A stretch of 64,000 bases of DNA from Egaibacter sp046050465 (GCA_046050465.1 JBJOPS010000047.1:1-64000); one strand, 5' to 3'. Shown: positions 24,634 through 33,522, counted from the stretch's first letter. Made by a program: numbers and translations. Notes: a model not told the origin generated them from the sequence alone.

Positions 24634-26217
24634 ATGGATGACGCATTGACAACAGCAGAGACTCAGGCGCCGCGGGGCAGGCGTGCAGGCGGAGGCAGGG
24701 AGGCCAAGAGGGCGGCACGTTCGGCACGTGCAGGCCAGTCAGCACCCTATATCACCCGCAAGGTTCCTTATTACGAAGTACTGGATGAAGAGGGCTTGCA
24801 AATCATCGAGCGCAATGCTGACACCATCCTGGAAGAAACGGGTATCGATTTCCGGGACGACGCCGAGGCGCTAGAGTTATTTCGCGCCGCAGGGTGTGAT
24901 GTGAAGGGTGAACGGGTACATTTCCCGCACGGCCTGGCACGCAAAATCGTTCAGGCGACCGCACCTCGAGAATTTACACAATACGCCCGCAATCCGGCTC
25001 ACAACGTGGTGATTGGCGGCAAAAACACCGTATTCGCTCCGGCATACGGCTCCCCGTTTGTACGAGACCTGGATAAGGGGCGTCGCTACGCAACGATTGA
25101 AGACTTTCGCAATTTCGTCAAACTGACCTATATGGCGAACTCGCTTCACCATTCCGGGGGGACGATTTGCGAACCCGTTGATCTGCCGGTGAACAAGCGC
25201 CATTTCGATATGGTGTATTCCCACATGAAATACAGCGACAAGCCGTTCATGGGGTCCGTCACGCATCCTGATCGCGCCAAAGACACGGTTGAAATGGCCA
25301 AGATTCTGTTTGGCGATGACTATATGGACCCGCTAACGGGACGGCCACGCACGGTCGTTATCAACCTGATCAACGCCAATTCACCCATGACGTTTGACGA
25401 AACCATGCTGGGTGCGGCAAAGGTGTACGCCCGCGCCAACCAGGCTACGATCATCACGCCGTTCATCCTGGCGGGTGCCATGTCGCCTGTCACCGTTGCT
25501 GGAACAGCCGCGCAAACGCTGGCCGAAGCACTGGCCGGCATGGCATTTGTCCAGTTGTGCAACCCTGGCGCTCCTGTCGTGTTGGGCAGCTTCGCATCCA
25601 GCATCTCCATGCAGTCTGGCGCGCCGACTTTTGGCACCCCAGAGCCAGCGTTGGTGCTTTATGTAATGGCTGCGCTTGCGCGGCGACTGGGCGTGCCATT
25701 CCGCTCAGGGGGCGGCCTATGCGGATCCAAAATCGCAGATGCGCAAGCCGCTTCCGAGTCCGCAAACACGCTTCTACCAACTTGCCTGGGCGGAGTGAAT
25801 TTTGTACTGCATACGGCTGGCTGGCTGGAAGGCGGTTTGTCTATGGGTTACGAAAAGTTTGTAATGGACGTGGATCAAGCGGGCATGATGCACACACTGC
25901 TGGCTGGTGTAGATTTGTCCGAGAACGGCCAGGCTATGGATGCGATTCGCGAAGTAGGCCCGGGCAAACACTTTTTGGGTTGCGGCCATACCCAGGCCAA
26001 TTTTGAAACTGCGTTTTATCGCTCCCCTATCACCGACAACAACAGCTTCGAGCAATGGGAAGCCGAAGGTTCGCGCGACCTGGCGCAACGTGCCAACGCA
26101 AGCTGGAAGAAACAGTTGGCTGAATATGAAATACCCGCCATGGATGTAGCAGTTGATGAAGCGGTGCTGGACTATGTGAATCGGCGCAAGGCGTCTTTTC
26201 CGGACTCCAATATCTAG
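24634..26217 (+). CDS. MttB-family (trimethylamine/betaine) methyltransferase, non-pyrrolysine
   Basis: Protein of 527 residues, MttB superfamily TIM barrel. A basic N-terminal tail (RGRRAGGGREAKRAARSARA) precedes YITRKVPYYEVLDEEGL and TILEETGIDFRDD, typical of the proteobacterial branch. True trimethylamine MttB needs pyrrolysine at an in-frame TAG; this frame is continuous and has none. Characterised non-pyrrolysine relatives (MtgB) demethylate glycine betaine or similar quaternary amines onto a corrinoid protein. No corrinoid protein is encoded nearby. The ATG at 24634 follows GGAG. Between cdh genes that make betaine and sox genes that consume sarcosine, a betaine demethylase role is attractive but unproven. 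Confidence 0.85.
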   Translation: MDDALTTAETQAPRGRRAGGGREAKRAARSARAGQSAPYITRKVPYYEVLDEEGLQIIERNADTILEETGIDFRDDAEALELFRAAGCDVKGERVHFPHGLARKIVQATAPREFTQYARNPAHNVVIGGKNTVFAPAYGSPFVRDLDKGRRYATIEDFRNFVKLTYMANSLHHSGGTICEPVDLPVNKRHFDMVYSHMKYSDKPFMGSVTHPDRAKDTVEMAKILFGDDYMDPLTGRPRTVVINLINANSPMTFDETMLGAAKVYARANQATIITPFILAGAMSPVTVAGTAAQTLAEALAGMAFVQLCNPGAPVVLGSFASSISMQSGAPTFGTPEPALVLYVMAALARRLGVPFRSGGGLCGSKIADAQAASESANTLLPTCLGGVNFVLHTAGWLEGGLSMGYEKFVMDVDQAGMMHTLLAGVDLSENGQAMDAIREVGPGKHFLGCGHTQANFETAFYRSPITDNNSFEQWEAEGSRDLAQRANASWKKQLAEYEIPAMDVAVDEAVLDYVNRRKASFPDSNI

Positions 26218-26222
26218 CGTCT

Positions 26223-27845
26223 TTAGGCCACCGTCTCAACCTGACGCCTAGCCAGTACCTCATCCAGCCAGTCGGTGCGCATTTCGGGCACAGCGGTAAT
26301 GAGCTTGCGCGTGTAGGGGTGTTCGCGCGTTTCGAAGATTTGTTGCGTAGTGTCGAAGGCGACGAATTCGCCTTGGAGCATGACCGCGGTGCGATGCGCG
26401 ATGCGGCGCACCACATCCAGATCGTGGGTGATCAGGATGTACGACAGTCCCAGTTCAGCCTGCAGTTTGCGTAGCAAGGTCAGAATCTCCTCGGCCACCA
26501 GCGGGTCCAGGGCCGACGTCGGTTCGTCCAGGACAATCAGTTCGGGTTTGGCGGCCAGCGCCCGGGCGATGCAGACGCGCTGTTTCTGTCCACCCGAGAG
26601 CTGGCCAGGCCGGCGTTGCAGGAAGCTTTCCGGTAGCTCGACCAGTCGCATCAGTTCCTTGGCACGTTCAAGTGTCGCCTGGCGCCCCAGCTCAAAGTAG
26701 AACTGCACCGGTCGGCCCACGATATCCAGCAGGCTTTGCCGCGGGTTGATGGCGACGTCGGGGATCTGATAGACCAACTGGACCCGGCGCTTGAGTTCGT
26801 TGTCGCGTTTCTTGAGCGCGCGTGGCAGGATACGCCCCTGGAACACAATTTCACCATTCGTGGGCGGCAGCAAGCCAGTGACGACCCGTGCGAGGGTCGA
26901 TTTGCCCGAACCCGACTCGCCCACCACGGCTACGGTCTCACCCTTTTTCACGTCCAGCGAGACCCCTTTGATCACGTGGAAATCGCCGTAGTAGGCGTGG
27001 CAGTCCTGGATCGAGAGCACCGTTTCCGGCTGGACCGTGCCCTGGGCCGCCCGCTCGCTGGCGGCAGCACCGCGTACTGCAACCAGGCGTGCGGTGTAGT
27101 CCTGTTGGGCCCGATGCAGGATCTGGTCGGTCAGCCCTTCTTCGACCTCCTTGCCGTGACGCAATACTTTGATGCGATCGGCCACCTGGGCGACCACGGC
27201 GAGGTCGTGGGTAATATATAGCGCGGCCGTGTTGTACTTGTGAATCAGCGACTTGAGCAGGATCAGAACCTCGATCTGGGTCGTAACGTCCAGCGCGGTG
27301 GTTGGCTCGTCCAGCACCAGCACATCAGGGCGGCAGGACATGGCCATCGCCGCCATCGCGCGCTGCAGCTGGCCGCCCGAAGCCTGGTGCGGGTAGCGGG
27401 CGCCGAAGTTCAACGGATCGGGCAGGTCCAGTGCAGTGAAAAGCTCGCGTGCCCAGGCCTCGGCATCGGGCCGGCTCATGATCTTGTGGATCAGTGGCGC
27501 TTCGCAGACCTGGTTCATCAGTGAATGGGCCGGGTTAAAAGCCGCAGTGGCAGACTGGGCGATGTAGGCGATGCGCTTGCCGCGCATACTGCGGCGACCT
27601 TCAGCGTCCAGGCTGCGGATGTTGGTACCGCCGAGGTTGATCTCTCCGCCGGCGATGTGAACCCCGGCGCGGGCGTAGCACATACCCGAGAGACCGATGG
27701 TCGACTTGCCGGCGCCACTCTCGCCAATCAGGCCCAGCACCTCGCCCTTGTTCAGCGTCAGGTCGACGTTGTCGACGATGACGTTGCCGACAATGCTTTC
27801 CAGCCGCAGGCCCTTGATGTGAAGGATGACATTGTTGTCGCTCAT
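26223..27845 (-). CDS. ABC importer ATPase, two fused ATP-binding domains (DppD-DppF type)
   Basis: Cytoplasmic energising subunit, 540 residues, with two complete ABC domains. Walker A loops are GLIGESGAGKSTIGLS (~38) and VVGESGSGKSTLARV (~310). The second domain has a standard LSGGQKQRV signature; the first reads ASGGQLQRAM. Walker B are VLVLDEPTTALD and LIVLDEPTSALD. Such fusions serve peptide/opine/nickel-family importers. It is the last gene of the four-gene transporter unit and ends 5 bp from the convergent MttB gene. GGAG precedes the ATG. Location next to demethylation genes suggests an N-methylated substrate; this is inference. Confidence 0.93.
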   Translation of the reverse strand: MSDNNVILHIKGLRLESIVGNVIVDNVDLTLNKGEVLGLIGESGAGKSTIGLSGMCYARAGVHIAGGEINLGGTNIRSLDAEGRRSMRGKRIAYIAQSATAAFNPAHSLMNQVCEAPLIHKIMSRPDAEAWARELFTALDLPDPLNFGARYPHQASGGQLQRAMAAMAMSCRPDVLVLDEPTTALDVTTQIEVLILLKSLIHKYNTAALYITHDLAVVAQVADRIKVLRHGKEVEEGLTDQILHRAQQDYTARLVAVRGAAASERAAQGTVQPETVLSIQDCHAYYGDFHVIKGVSLDVKKGETVAVVGESGSGKSTLARVVTGLLPPTNGEIVFQGRILPRALKKRDNELKRRVQLVYQIPDVAINPRQSLLDIVGRPVQFYFELGRQATLERAKELMRLVELPESFLQRRPGQLSGGQKQRVCIARALAAKPELIVLDEPTSALDPLVAEEILTLLRKLQAELGLSYILITHDLDVVRRIAHRTAVMLQGEFVAFDTTQQIFETREHPYTRKLITAVPEMRTDWLDEVLARRQVETVA

Positions 27846-27860
27846 GCGTGGGCTCCGTGT

Positions 27861-28694
27861 TCAGAGTTCAGCTTGTGTGCCGGAAGGGCGGGCGTCGACC
27901 GACAGCATCCAGTCAACCACCAGATTGACGGCCACGGTCAGCAAGGCGATGGTGGCGGCCGGGTAGATCGGGGCCATCATGCCGAAGTTGATTGCCGCGG
28001 CGTTTTCCTTGACCATGCCGCCCAGATCGGCAAACGGGGGCTGGATGCCCAGGCCCAGGAACGACAGGCCGGCAATGAACAGGAAATTGAAGCAAAAACG
28101 CAGTCCGAACTCGGCCACCAGTGGTGCCCAGGCGTTGGGCAAAATTTCCCGGGTGATGACCCACCACAGGCCTTCGCCCCGCAGCTTGGCGGCTTCCACG
28201 TACTCCATAACTGTAAGGTTCATGCCCAGCGCCCGCGAAAGGCGGAACACACGGGTGGCGTCGAGCACGGCAATGGTCAGAATCAGCACCGGAATGCTGG
28301 AGCCGAAAACGCCCAGAATGATCAAGGCAAAGATCAAGCTGGGGATGGACAGCACCACGTCCACCAGTCGGCTGAAGAAGGTGTCAACCCAGCCCCCGAG
28401 CACGGCGCTGGTGAAACCGGTCACGATGCCAATGAAGAACGACAGCATGGTGATGGCAAACGCCACAGCAATGGTCATGCGTGTGCCATAAAGAATGCGC
28501 GTGAGCATGTCGCGACCTATCTGGTCGGTCCCCATCCAGTGGGCAACCGAGGCCTGATCCCAAGTGCCGCCCACCGTTTCAGCCTCGCCGAAGGGGGCGA
28601 TCCACGGTGCCAGCACCACCACCAGCAGGAACAGCGCAGTGACCCCCAAGCCAAACGCGGCAGTCAAGGTGAGTTTCTGTCCGAAGAGTTTCAT
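27861..28694 (-). CDS. ABC importer permease, DppC/OppC type
   Basis: Inner-membrane subunit of 277 residues with about six helices. The N-terminal WDQASVAHWMGTDQIGRDM block is typical of the OppC/DppC group. The EAA loop that contacts the ATPase reads YVEAAKLRGEGLWWVITREI. It follows the DppB-type gene by 37 bp and precedes the ATPase gene by 15 bp, with AAGGACA upstream of the ATG. Substrate specificity cannot be read from permease sequence. Confidence 0.92.
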   Translation of the reverse strand: MKLFGQKLTLTAAFGLGVTALFLLVVVLAPWIAPFGEAETVGGTWDQASVAHWMGTDQIGRDMLTRILYGTRMTIAVAFAITMLSFFIGIVTGFTSAVLGGWVDTFFSRLVDVVLSIPSLIFALIILGVFGSSIPVLILTIAVLDATRVFRLSRALGMNLTVMEYVEAAKLRGEGLWWVITREILPNAWAPLVAEFGLRFCFNFLFIAGLSFLGLGIQPPFADLGGMVKENAAAINFGMMAPIYPAATIALLTVAVNLVVDWMLSVDARPSGTQAEL

Positions 28695-28731
28695 GTGCCG
28701 ATGTCCTTGATTTTTAGTTTTGTTCAGCTAC

Positions 28732-29679
28732 TCAGCGCTTGTGCCGCAAGCGAGGGTTGGCCAGGATCACCAGCACATCGGCCAGCGTGTTAAGGCCCAC
28801 AAACACGAGTGCGAACACGAGGCCGCAAGCCTGGATCACCGGCACGTCCCGCTTAGACACAGCATCGACCATGTACTGACCCAGGCCGGGATAGGTAAAC
28901 ACCGCCTCGATCACCACCACCCCCACCACCAGATACGCCAGGTTCAACCCGATGACCGTGATGATGGGGGCTGCCGCATTGGGCAGTGCATGACGGGTGA
29001 TCACGCGTTTTCGCTTGGCTCCCTTGAGGAAGGCCATTTCAATGTAGGGCGTGGACATGACCGATAGCACCGAGCTGCGGGTCATGCGCAGGATGTGGGC
29101 AGCCACCAGCAAGGTCAGTGTGATGGCCGGCAAGGTGGTCTGGTAAACCCGTTCGCCGAAGGGCATGCTGGCAAAGACTGTGGACAGTGACGGGAACCAG
29201 GCCACATTGACTGCAAAAAAAATGATCAGCAGATAGGCAATGAAAAATTCTGGCAAAGAGATGGCGATCAGGGTCAGGATGTTGGAGAGCTTGTCGCCCA
29301 GCTTGCCTTCGTTGATGGCGGAGTAGACGCCCAGACCCACAGCAAGCGGGATGGCGATCAGGGCCGCGTAGCCGGCTAGAAACAGTGTGTTGGCTAAGCG
29401 CGGCATCAGTTCGTCCACAATGACCCGTTTGTTGGTGAGCGCGGTGCCCAGGTCGCCCTGCAGCGCTGCCGTGAACCAGTTCCAATATCGGATCGGGGCA
29501 GGGACATCCAGCCCAAGTTCCTTGCGGAAAATTACCAGCGCCTCCGGTGTCGCACCTTGACCCAGCACCGCCGAGGCCACGTCACCGGGAAGGATCTCGG
29601 TGCAAACGAAGATCAGCACTGACACCGCAAAAAGAGTGAAAACCGCCAGCAGCAGGCGGTTGAGGATGAGTTTAGCCAT
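28732..29679 (-). CDS. ABC importer permease, DppB/OppB type
   Basis: Inner-membrane subunit of 315 residues. The N-terminus MAKLILNRLLLAVFTLF and the following ILPGDVASAVLG block are typical of DppB. The EAA loop reads YIEMAFLKGAKRKRVITRHA, and a C-terminal FTYPGLGQYMVDAVSKRD block is conserved. The frame is open 28 codons upstream, but the family start is the ATG at 29679. It lies downstream of the binding-protein gene behind a strong hairpin at 29757-29797, so it is probably expressed at a lower level than the binding protein. Confidence 0.92.
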   Translation of the reverse strand: MAKLILNRLLLAVFTLFAVSVLIFVCTEILPGDVASAVLGQGATPEALVIFRKELGLDVPAPIRYWNWFTAALQGDLGTALTNKRVIVDELMPRLANTLFLAGYAALIAIPLAVGLGVYSAINEGKLGDKLSNILTLIAISLPEFFIAYLLIIFFAVNVAWFPSLSTVFASMPFGERVYQTTLPAITLTLLVAAHILRMTRSSVLSVMSTPYIEMAFLKGAKRKRVITRHALPNAAAPIITVIGLNLAYLVVGVVVIEAVFTYPGLGQYMVDAVSKRDVPVIQACGLVFALVFVGLNTLADVLVILANPRLRHKR

Positions 29680-29756
29680 GGTTTCTTGAGTAACAAAGAA
29701 GCGCAGGATGGTGACTGGACGATAGGCAAGCACCACGCCCGAAAGTGGCCTTGAAA

Positions 29757-29797
29757 AAAGCAAGCGGGATGGAACACGGTTCCATCCCGCTTGCTTT
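29757..29797 (-). terminator. strong intrinsic terminator/attenuator inside the ABC operon
   Basis: AAAGCAAGCGGGATGGAAC (29757-29775) is perfectly complementary to 29779-29797: a 19 bp stem with a 3-base loop. Read on the minus strand the stem ends in a run of six U. It stands after the binding-protein stop and before dppB. Partial termination here would give more binding protein than membrane subunits, as in other importer operons; it may also shield the upstream mRNA. Confidence 0.85.
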
Positions 29798-29829
29798 ACC
29801 TCATATCATATCCAGAAGACTGCCCGAGA

Positions 29830-31404
29830 TCAGGCAAACCAGCCCTTTTCAGCAATGCGCTGGTCACCCAGGTCGTAGCGGGCCGAGATGGTCAGCCCCA
29901 TCAGCTTGGTGCTGTGGGCGTCCAGGTAGTCCTGTACGCAGAAATTAACCATGCCGGCGTTTTGACTGACCAACTCCTGGCACCGTGCATACATCTGTGC
30001 ACGTTTGGCCTGATCCAGTTCGACCCGCGCCGCCACCAGAGTCTTGTTGAACTCGTCGTTAATGAAGTGGGTGTCGTTCCAAGGGTTGCTCAGGCCGCCG
30101 GCAAAGATGCTGGTCAGCTGGTTATCGATGGTCGGGCGGTTGCCCCAATACACTGCACAGAATGGCACCTTCAGCCAGACGTTGTCCCAGTAGCCGTCTC
30201 CGGAGACGCGCTTGAGGTCCAGCTTGATGCCGGCCTTGGCGAGCGATTCCTGAAACACCTGGCCCGAGTCGGTGGCGCCGGTGAAGGCACCCTCGGACAC
30301 CTGCAGTTCGATCGACCCCGACACTCCGGCTTTGCCGAAGTGGAACTTGGCCCTGTCGGGATCGTAAGCGTTGAGCTTTTGCTTCGGGTCGTAGAACTTC
30401 ATCCGTGGGCCGACGGCGTTGTCATTGCCAACCGATGCATAGCCAGAAAAGACGTTCTTGACAATGGTCTGGCGGTCGATGCCGTGCTTTAGCGCCAGAA
30501 TCAAATCGGGATTGCTGAACGGTGCCTTGTCGGTATGCGCGACAAAAGCGAAACGGTTGCCAGCGCCGGACGTACGCGAGACCTTGACATTGGGCGCCTT
30601 TTCCAGCAGACCCGCCGTTTTCGGGCTGGCTCGGTTGATCGCGTCAACCTGACCAGTCAACAGGGCCTGAGTACGGGCCGCGGCGTCGGGGATGTAGCGC
30701 AGCTCCACCCGGTCGAAGTTGCCACGGTTGGGCTTCCAGTAGTTACCCGGCTTGCGCTTGAAGGTGGCGCGCACGCCGGGCTGGAACTCTTCAAGAGTGA
30801 AAGCACCGGTACCCACGGGTTTAGCCCAGTCCTTAAAGCCGTTGGGCGCAACGATGATATGGTAGTCGCTCAAGTTGTACGGCAGGTCCAAGTTGCCGTT
30901 CTTCATGAGAATTTGGATCGTGTTCGCATCAATCTTCTTGACCTCGGTGATGTCGGCCAGCAAGGACTTGGCAGGCGACTTGGTCTCACCGCGGTGCAGG
31001 TTGATGGAATAGATGACATCGTCGGCATCGAGCGTCTTGCCGTTGCTGAACGTGATGCCCTTGCGGATATAGAAGGTCCAATCGGCGGCACCGGGTTTGA
31101 CATCCCACTTCTCGAACAGCTCACCAGTAGCGTCGCCGTTGTCGGCCACTTCCACCAGATTGTTGTAGAGCATGAGGCTCATCGCGATCGGGATGGAGTC
31201 GGCGTAGGTCAGAGGATCGAGGCTGTCTGACGGCGAACCACCTTCCATACCCAAGCGCAGCGTGCCACCTTTTTTGGGAATTCCCTGCGCCATTGCGGGC
31301 ATGGTGCCAAAAGCTGCAGACAGGCCCAGGGCCGCAGCGCCGGAAAGTATTTGACGGCGATCAAGGATGATTCCTGATTCCGTGGGGGTTTCGATCATTG
31401 CCAT
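29830..31404 (-). CDS. ABC importer periplasmic binding protein (SBP_bac_5, peptide/opine family)
   Basis: Periplasmic substrate-binding protein of 524 residues. A twin-arginine leader, LDRRQILSGAAALGLSAAF, ends in the likely cleavage site AMAQG. LRLGMEGGSPSDSLDPLTY and SNGKTLDADDVIYSINLHR are family-5 landmarks, followed by WDVKPGAADWTFYIRKGITF. First gene of SBP-permease-permease-ATPase. GGAG precedes the ATG. The family binds peptides, opines, nickel, glutathione and N-methylated compounds; the neighbours favour a quaternary or N-methyl amine, but sequence alone does not decide. The Tat leader is unusual for this class, most members of which use Sec. Confidence 0.92.
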   Translation of the reverse strand: MAMIETPTESGIILDRRQILSGAAALGLSAAFGTMPAMAQGIPKKGGTLRLGMEGGSPSDSLDPLTYADSIPIAMSLMLYNNLVEVADNGDATGELFEKWDVKPGAADWTFYIRKGITFSNGKTLDADDVIYSINLHRGETKSPAKSLLADITEVKKIDANTIQILMKNGNLDLPYNLSDYHIIVAPNGFKDWAKPVGTGAFTLEEFQPGVRATFKRKPGNYWKPNRGNFDRVELRYIPDAAARTQALLTGQVDAINRASPKTAGLLEKAPNVKVSRTSGAGNRFAFVAHTDKAPFSNPDLILALKHGIDRQTIVKNVFSGYASVGNDNAVGPRMKFYDPKQKLNAYDPDRAKFHFGKAGVSGSIELQVSEGAFTGATDSGQVFQESLAKAGIKLDLKRVSGDGYWDNVWLKVPFCAVYWGNRPTIDNQLTSIFAGGLSNPWNDTHFINDEFNKTLVAARVELDQAKRAQMYARCQELVSQNAGMVNFCVQDYLDAHSTKLMGLTISARYDLGDQRIAEKGWFA

Positions 31405-31745
31405 TTCTAAAGATCTCCAATCAAATCGTTAAACAGTTTCCCGATACGCCCATCTGGTTCGATGACCGGTCCCAGGTAGCCCGAGGGCAACCAGCTTTGC
31501 ACTCTGCGGTCATCCTATCCCAACAAGCGGCCCCGAAGGCATCCAGACAATCCCTTAGAAAGAATGACCCCATTGCACACGCAATCATTTATTCACATGG
31601 GGATGGGGAACTGTGAAGTCGCAAAACAACTTAAAGGCGTCGCCAATGACTATGCAATTAGGCGTTAATCTTATGCACGAATGGATTGGCAATCTCAACT
31701 GGCCCAATTGCTCAAGCGTATAAAATCGAACGCAAGCAACACGCC
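31405..31745. other. 341 bp divergent intergenic region
   Basis: It separates the ABC binding-protein gene (minus) from the desaturase-like gene (plus) and so must carry both promoters. The right half is AT-rich (about 31560-31740). I found no convincing riboswitch core, tRNA or regulator gene, and the short frames crossing it (for example 31398-31616) have no family features. Confidence 0.5.
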
Positions 31746-32681
31746 ATGCTCTCAGTGAAATTTGCTGACTCTCCAAACCAATCCACAAAACGCCCTCGAA
31801 GTTTTGAATGGCCAACCTGGCTGGTTATCGCCATCGTTTATGGTGGATGGCTCTACGCGACGCTGATGTATCGTTCGCTTCCAGCCTGGTTGGCCAATCT
31901 GGTTTTACTTTTTCTTGCCACATGGCACATGAGTCTTCAGCATGAGTTGCTGCATGGTCACCCCACCCGCAACAAGACTATGAATCGCCTCTTGGGGGTG
32001 TTTCCCATGAGCGCGTGGTATCCGTATGATATTTATCGTGACAGCCACATTGCGCATCATCGTGATGAGTTGCTCACCTTGCCCGGAATTGATCCGGAAG
32101 GCAATTACCTCGAACCACAGGATTACAAAAACCTGTCGTCTTTTCATCGCGCGATTTGCTGGTCGCTTCGCACTGCTCTTGGTCGCCTGTTGCTGGGGCC
32201 GGCTTTCACGATTCCGCCGGTGTGGGCGACCATCGTCTCCGGTCCACTCAAACGCGACTTCAGATATACGGGCACCTGGGCCCTGCATCTGACGCTGCTG
32301 GTTGCGATGTTGTGGTGGGTAAACGCCCAATCCGGCATATCACCTTTGCACTACCTTCTTGGCACTGCTTACCCGGCCCTGAGTCTGGCCATGTTGCGCT
32401 CGTTTTATGAACATCGCCCCGCCGGAAATCCAGCACATCGCACTGTAATCAATGACGCCGCCTTGCCATGGCGATTGCTCTATCTCAACAACAACTACCA
32501 CGCCGTACACCATGACTATCCGGGCTTGGCCTGGTATGACATTCCCTCCGTTTACAGGTCGGACCGGGAAGGATTTTTGCACCGTAATGACGGGTTTCAC
32601 ATGCCTGGATATGGGCACCTGCTGCGCAAATACGCGCTCAAACCGATTGACTCTCCCGTTCATCCTGGCATCGAAAAATGA
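31746..32681 (+). CDS. fatty-acid-desaturase-like membrane di-iron enzyme
   Basis: Membrane protein of 311 residues with the three histidine boxes of the desaturase/hydroxylase superfamily: HELLHGH (~72), DSHIAHHRDE (~102) and NNYHAVHHDYPG (~255), with hydrophobic segments between. Members bind two irons and use O2 to desaturate or hydroxylate. The frame is open 20 codons upstream; the ATG at 31746 is the most plausible start, though without a strong ribosome site. Its stop overlaps the start of a PhnD-like binding protein (ATGA). With carnitine genes beside it, a water-soluble amine substrate rather than a lipid is conceivable, but this is speculation. Confidence 0.82.
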   Translation: MLSVKFADSPNQSTKRPRSFEWPTWLVIAIVYGGWLYATLMYRSLPAWLANLVLLFLATWHMSLQHELLHGHPTRNKTMNRLLGVFPMSAWYPYDIYRDSHIAHHRDELLTLPGIDPEGNYLEPQDYKNLSSFHRAICWSLRTALGRLLLGPAFTIPPVWATIVSGPLKRDFRYTGTWALHLTLLVAMLWWVNAQSGISPLHYLLGTAYPALSLAMLRSFYEHRPAGNPAHRTVINDAALPWRLLYLNNNYHAVHHDYPGLAWYDIPSVYRSDREGFLHRNDGFHMPGYGHLLRKYALKPIDSPVHPGIEK

Positions 32682-33472
32682 TCGCTTCGTTTCCGATGTA
32701 CACCAGCATACCGGCCACGGTCCAGGCGTTATGGGGCCACCTGTCTGTTCACTTGAAAGAGGCTGGACTGAAAAACGTACCTGATCGGTTAACGTGGCCG
32801 CTGAAAATGCTGGGCCATTGGCGAAATCCTTCGCTGTTGCTCAGTCAGGCATGTGGATATCCTCTGGTGACCGAGCTTCGCAATCAAGTTCGCGTGATAG
32901 GTGCTTTTCGATATGGGGTGCCTGGCTGCCATGGGGGTTTTTGCCGCAGTGCATTGGTTGTTCGCCACGATGATCACGCTTCTGAATTGAGTCAGTTTCG
33001 CGGCCGCAGGGTCGCCTATAACAGGCTGGACTCTCAATCTGGCTACAACAGTCTGCGCGCCCTGGTGGCTCCCCTGGCTGTGTCGGGAAAATTCTTTGGC
33101 CAAACGGTTGAGGCTGGAGCACATCGCACGTCAGTAGAAATGGTGCGGGACGGTTTCGCCGATATCGCTTCGATTGACTGCGTCAGTCTGGCCGGATTCG
33201 AGAAATACCAGCCTGACATCACCCGCGGTACGCGAGTCATCGGTTACAGCGATCCCTACCCGGGCCTGCCACTGATCACCGCAGGCGGCACCAGCGATTC
33301 AACACTGACAACCCTGCGACTCAGTCTCTCAAAAGCCATGCAAGACAGCACCCTGGCTGTGATTCGCAGGGATCTCTTCATCAAAGGGTTTGAACCTCTG
33401 GAGTTGGCTGACTATCAGATTTGCAGCGACATGCGCGACCGTGCCAATCTGTTGAACTGCTGCCACTTGTAG
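32678..33472 (+). CDS. PhnD-like solute-binding-fold protein without signal peptide
   Basis: Protein of 264 residues related to the PhnD/SsuA/transferrin binding fold: SQFRGRRVAYNRLDSQSGYN, a central VEMVRDGFADIASIDCVSL, and a DPYPGLPLIT block. No Sec, Tat or lipoprotein leader is visible, so it probably stays in the cytoplasm, unlike true transport binding proteins. It overlaps the desaturase-like gene by 4 bp, so the two are translated together. No phosphonate-type permease or ATPase accompanies it. A sensor or substrate-delivery role for the partner enzyme is possible. It converges with the cdhB-like gene. Confidence 0.75.
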   Translation: MIASFPMYTSIPATVQALWGHLSVHLKEAGLKNVPDRLTWPLKMLGHWRNPSLLLSQACGYPLVTELRNQVRVIGAFRYGVPGCHGGFCRSALVVRHDDHASELSQFRGRRVAYNRLDSQSGYNSLRALVAPLAVSGKFFGQTVEAGAHRTSVEMVRDGFADIASIDCVSLAGFEKYQPDITRGTRVIGYSDPYPGLPLITAGGTSDSTLTTLRLSLSKAMQDSTLAVIRRDLFIKGFEPLELADYQICSDMRDRANLLNCCHL

Positions 33473-33494
33473 CCTTCTGCGGTTTTCTGAAAGC

Positions 33495-33522
33495 CCCGGC
33501 TCAGCCAGCGCGTTGAGCCGGG
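33495..33522. terminator. hairpin between convergent PhnD-like and thioesterase genes
   Basis: CCCGGCTCA (33495-33503) pairs with TGAGCCGGG (33514-33522) across a 10-base loop. It overlaps the last codons and the stop of the thioesterase gene. The poly-U tract is weak on both sides (GGTTTTCTG to the left), so a modest bidirectional terminator is likely. Confidence 0.45.

Noticed and set aside
24634..26217. Pyrrolysine-containing trimethylamine methyltransferase
   Set aside because: No in-frame TAG occurs; the frame reads through without interruption.
31405..31745. Regulator or small gene in the long intergenic gap
   Set aside because: Frames in this gap are short, lack ribosome sites and show no family features.
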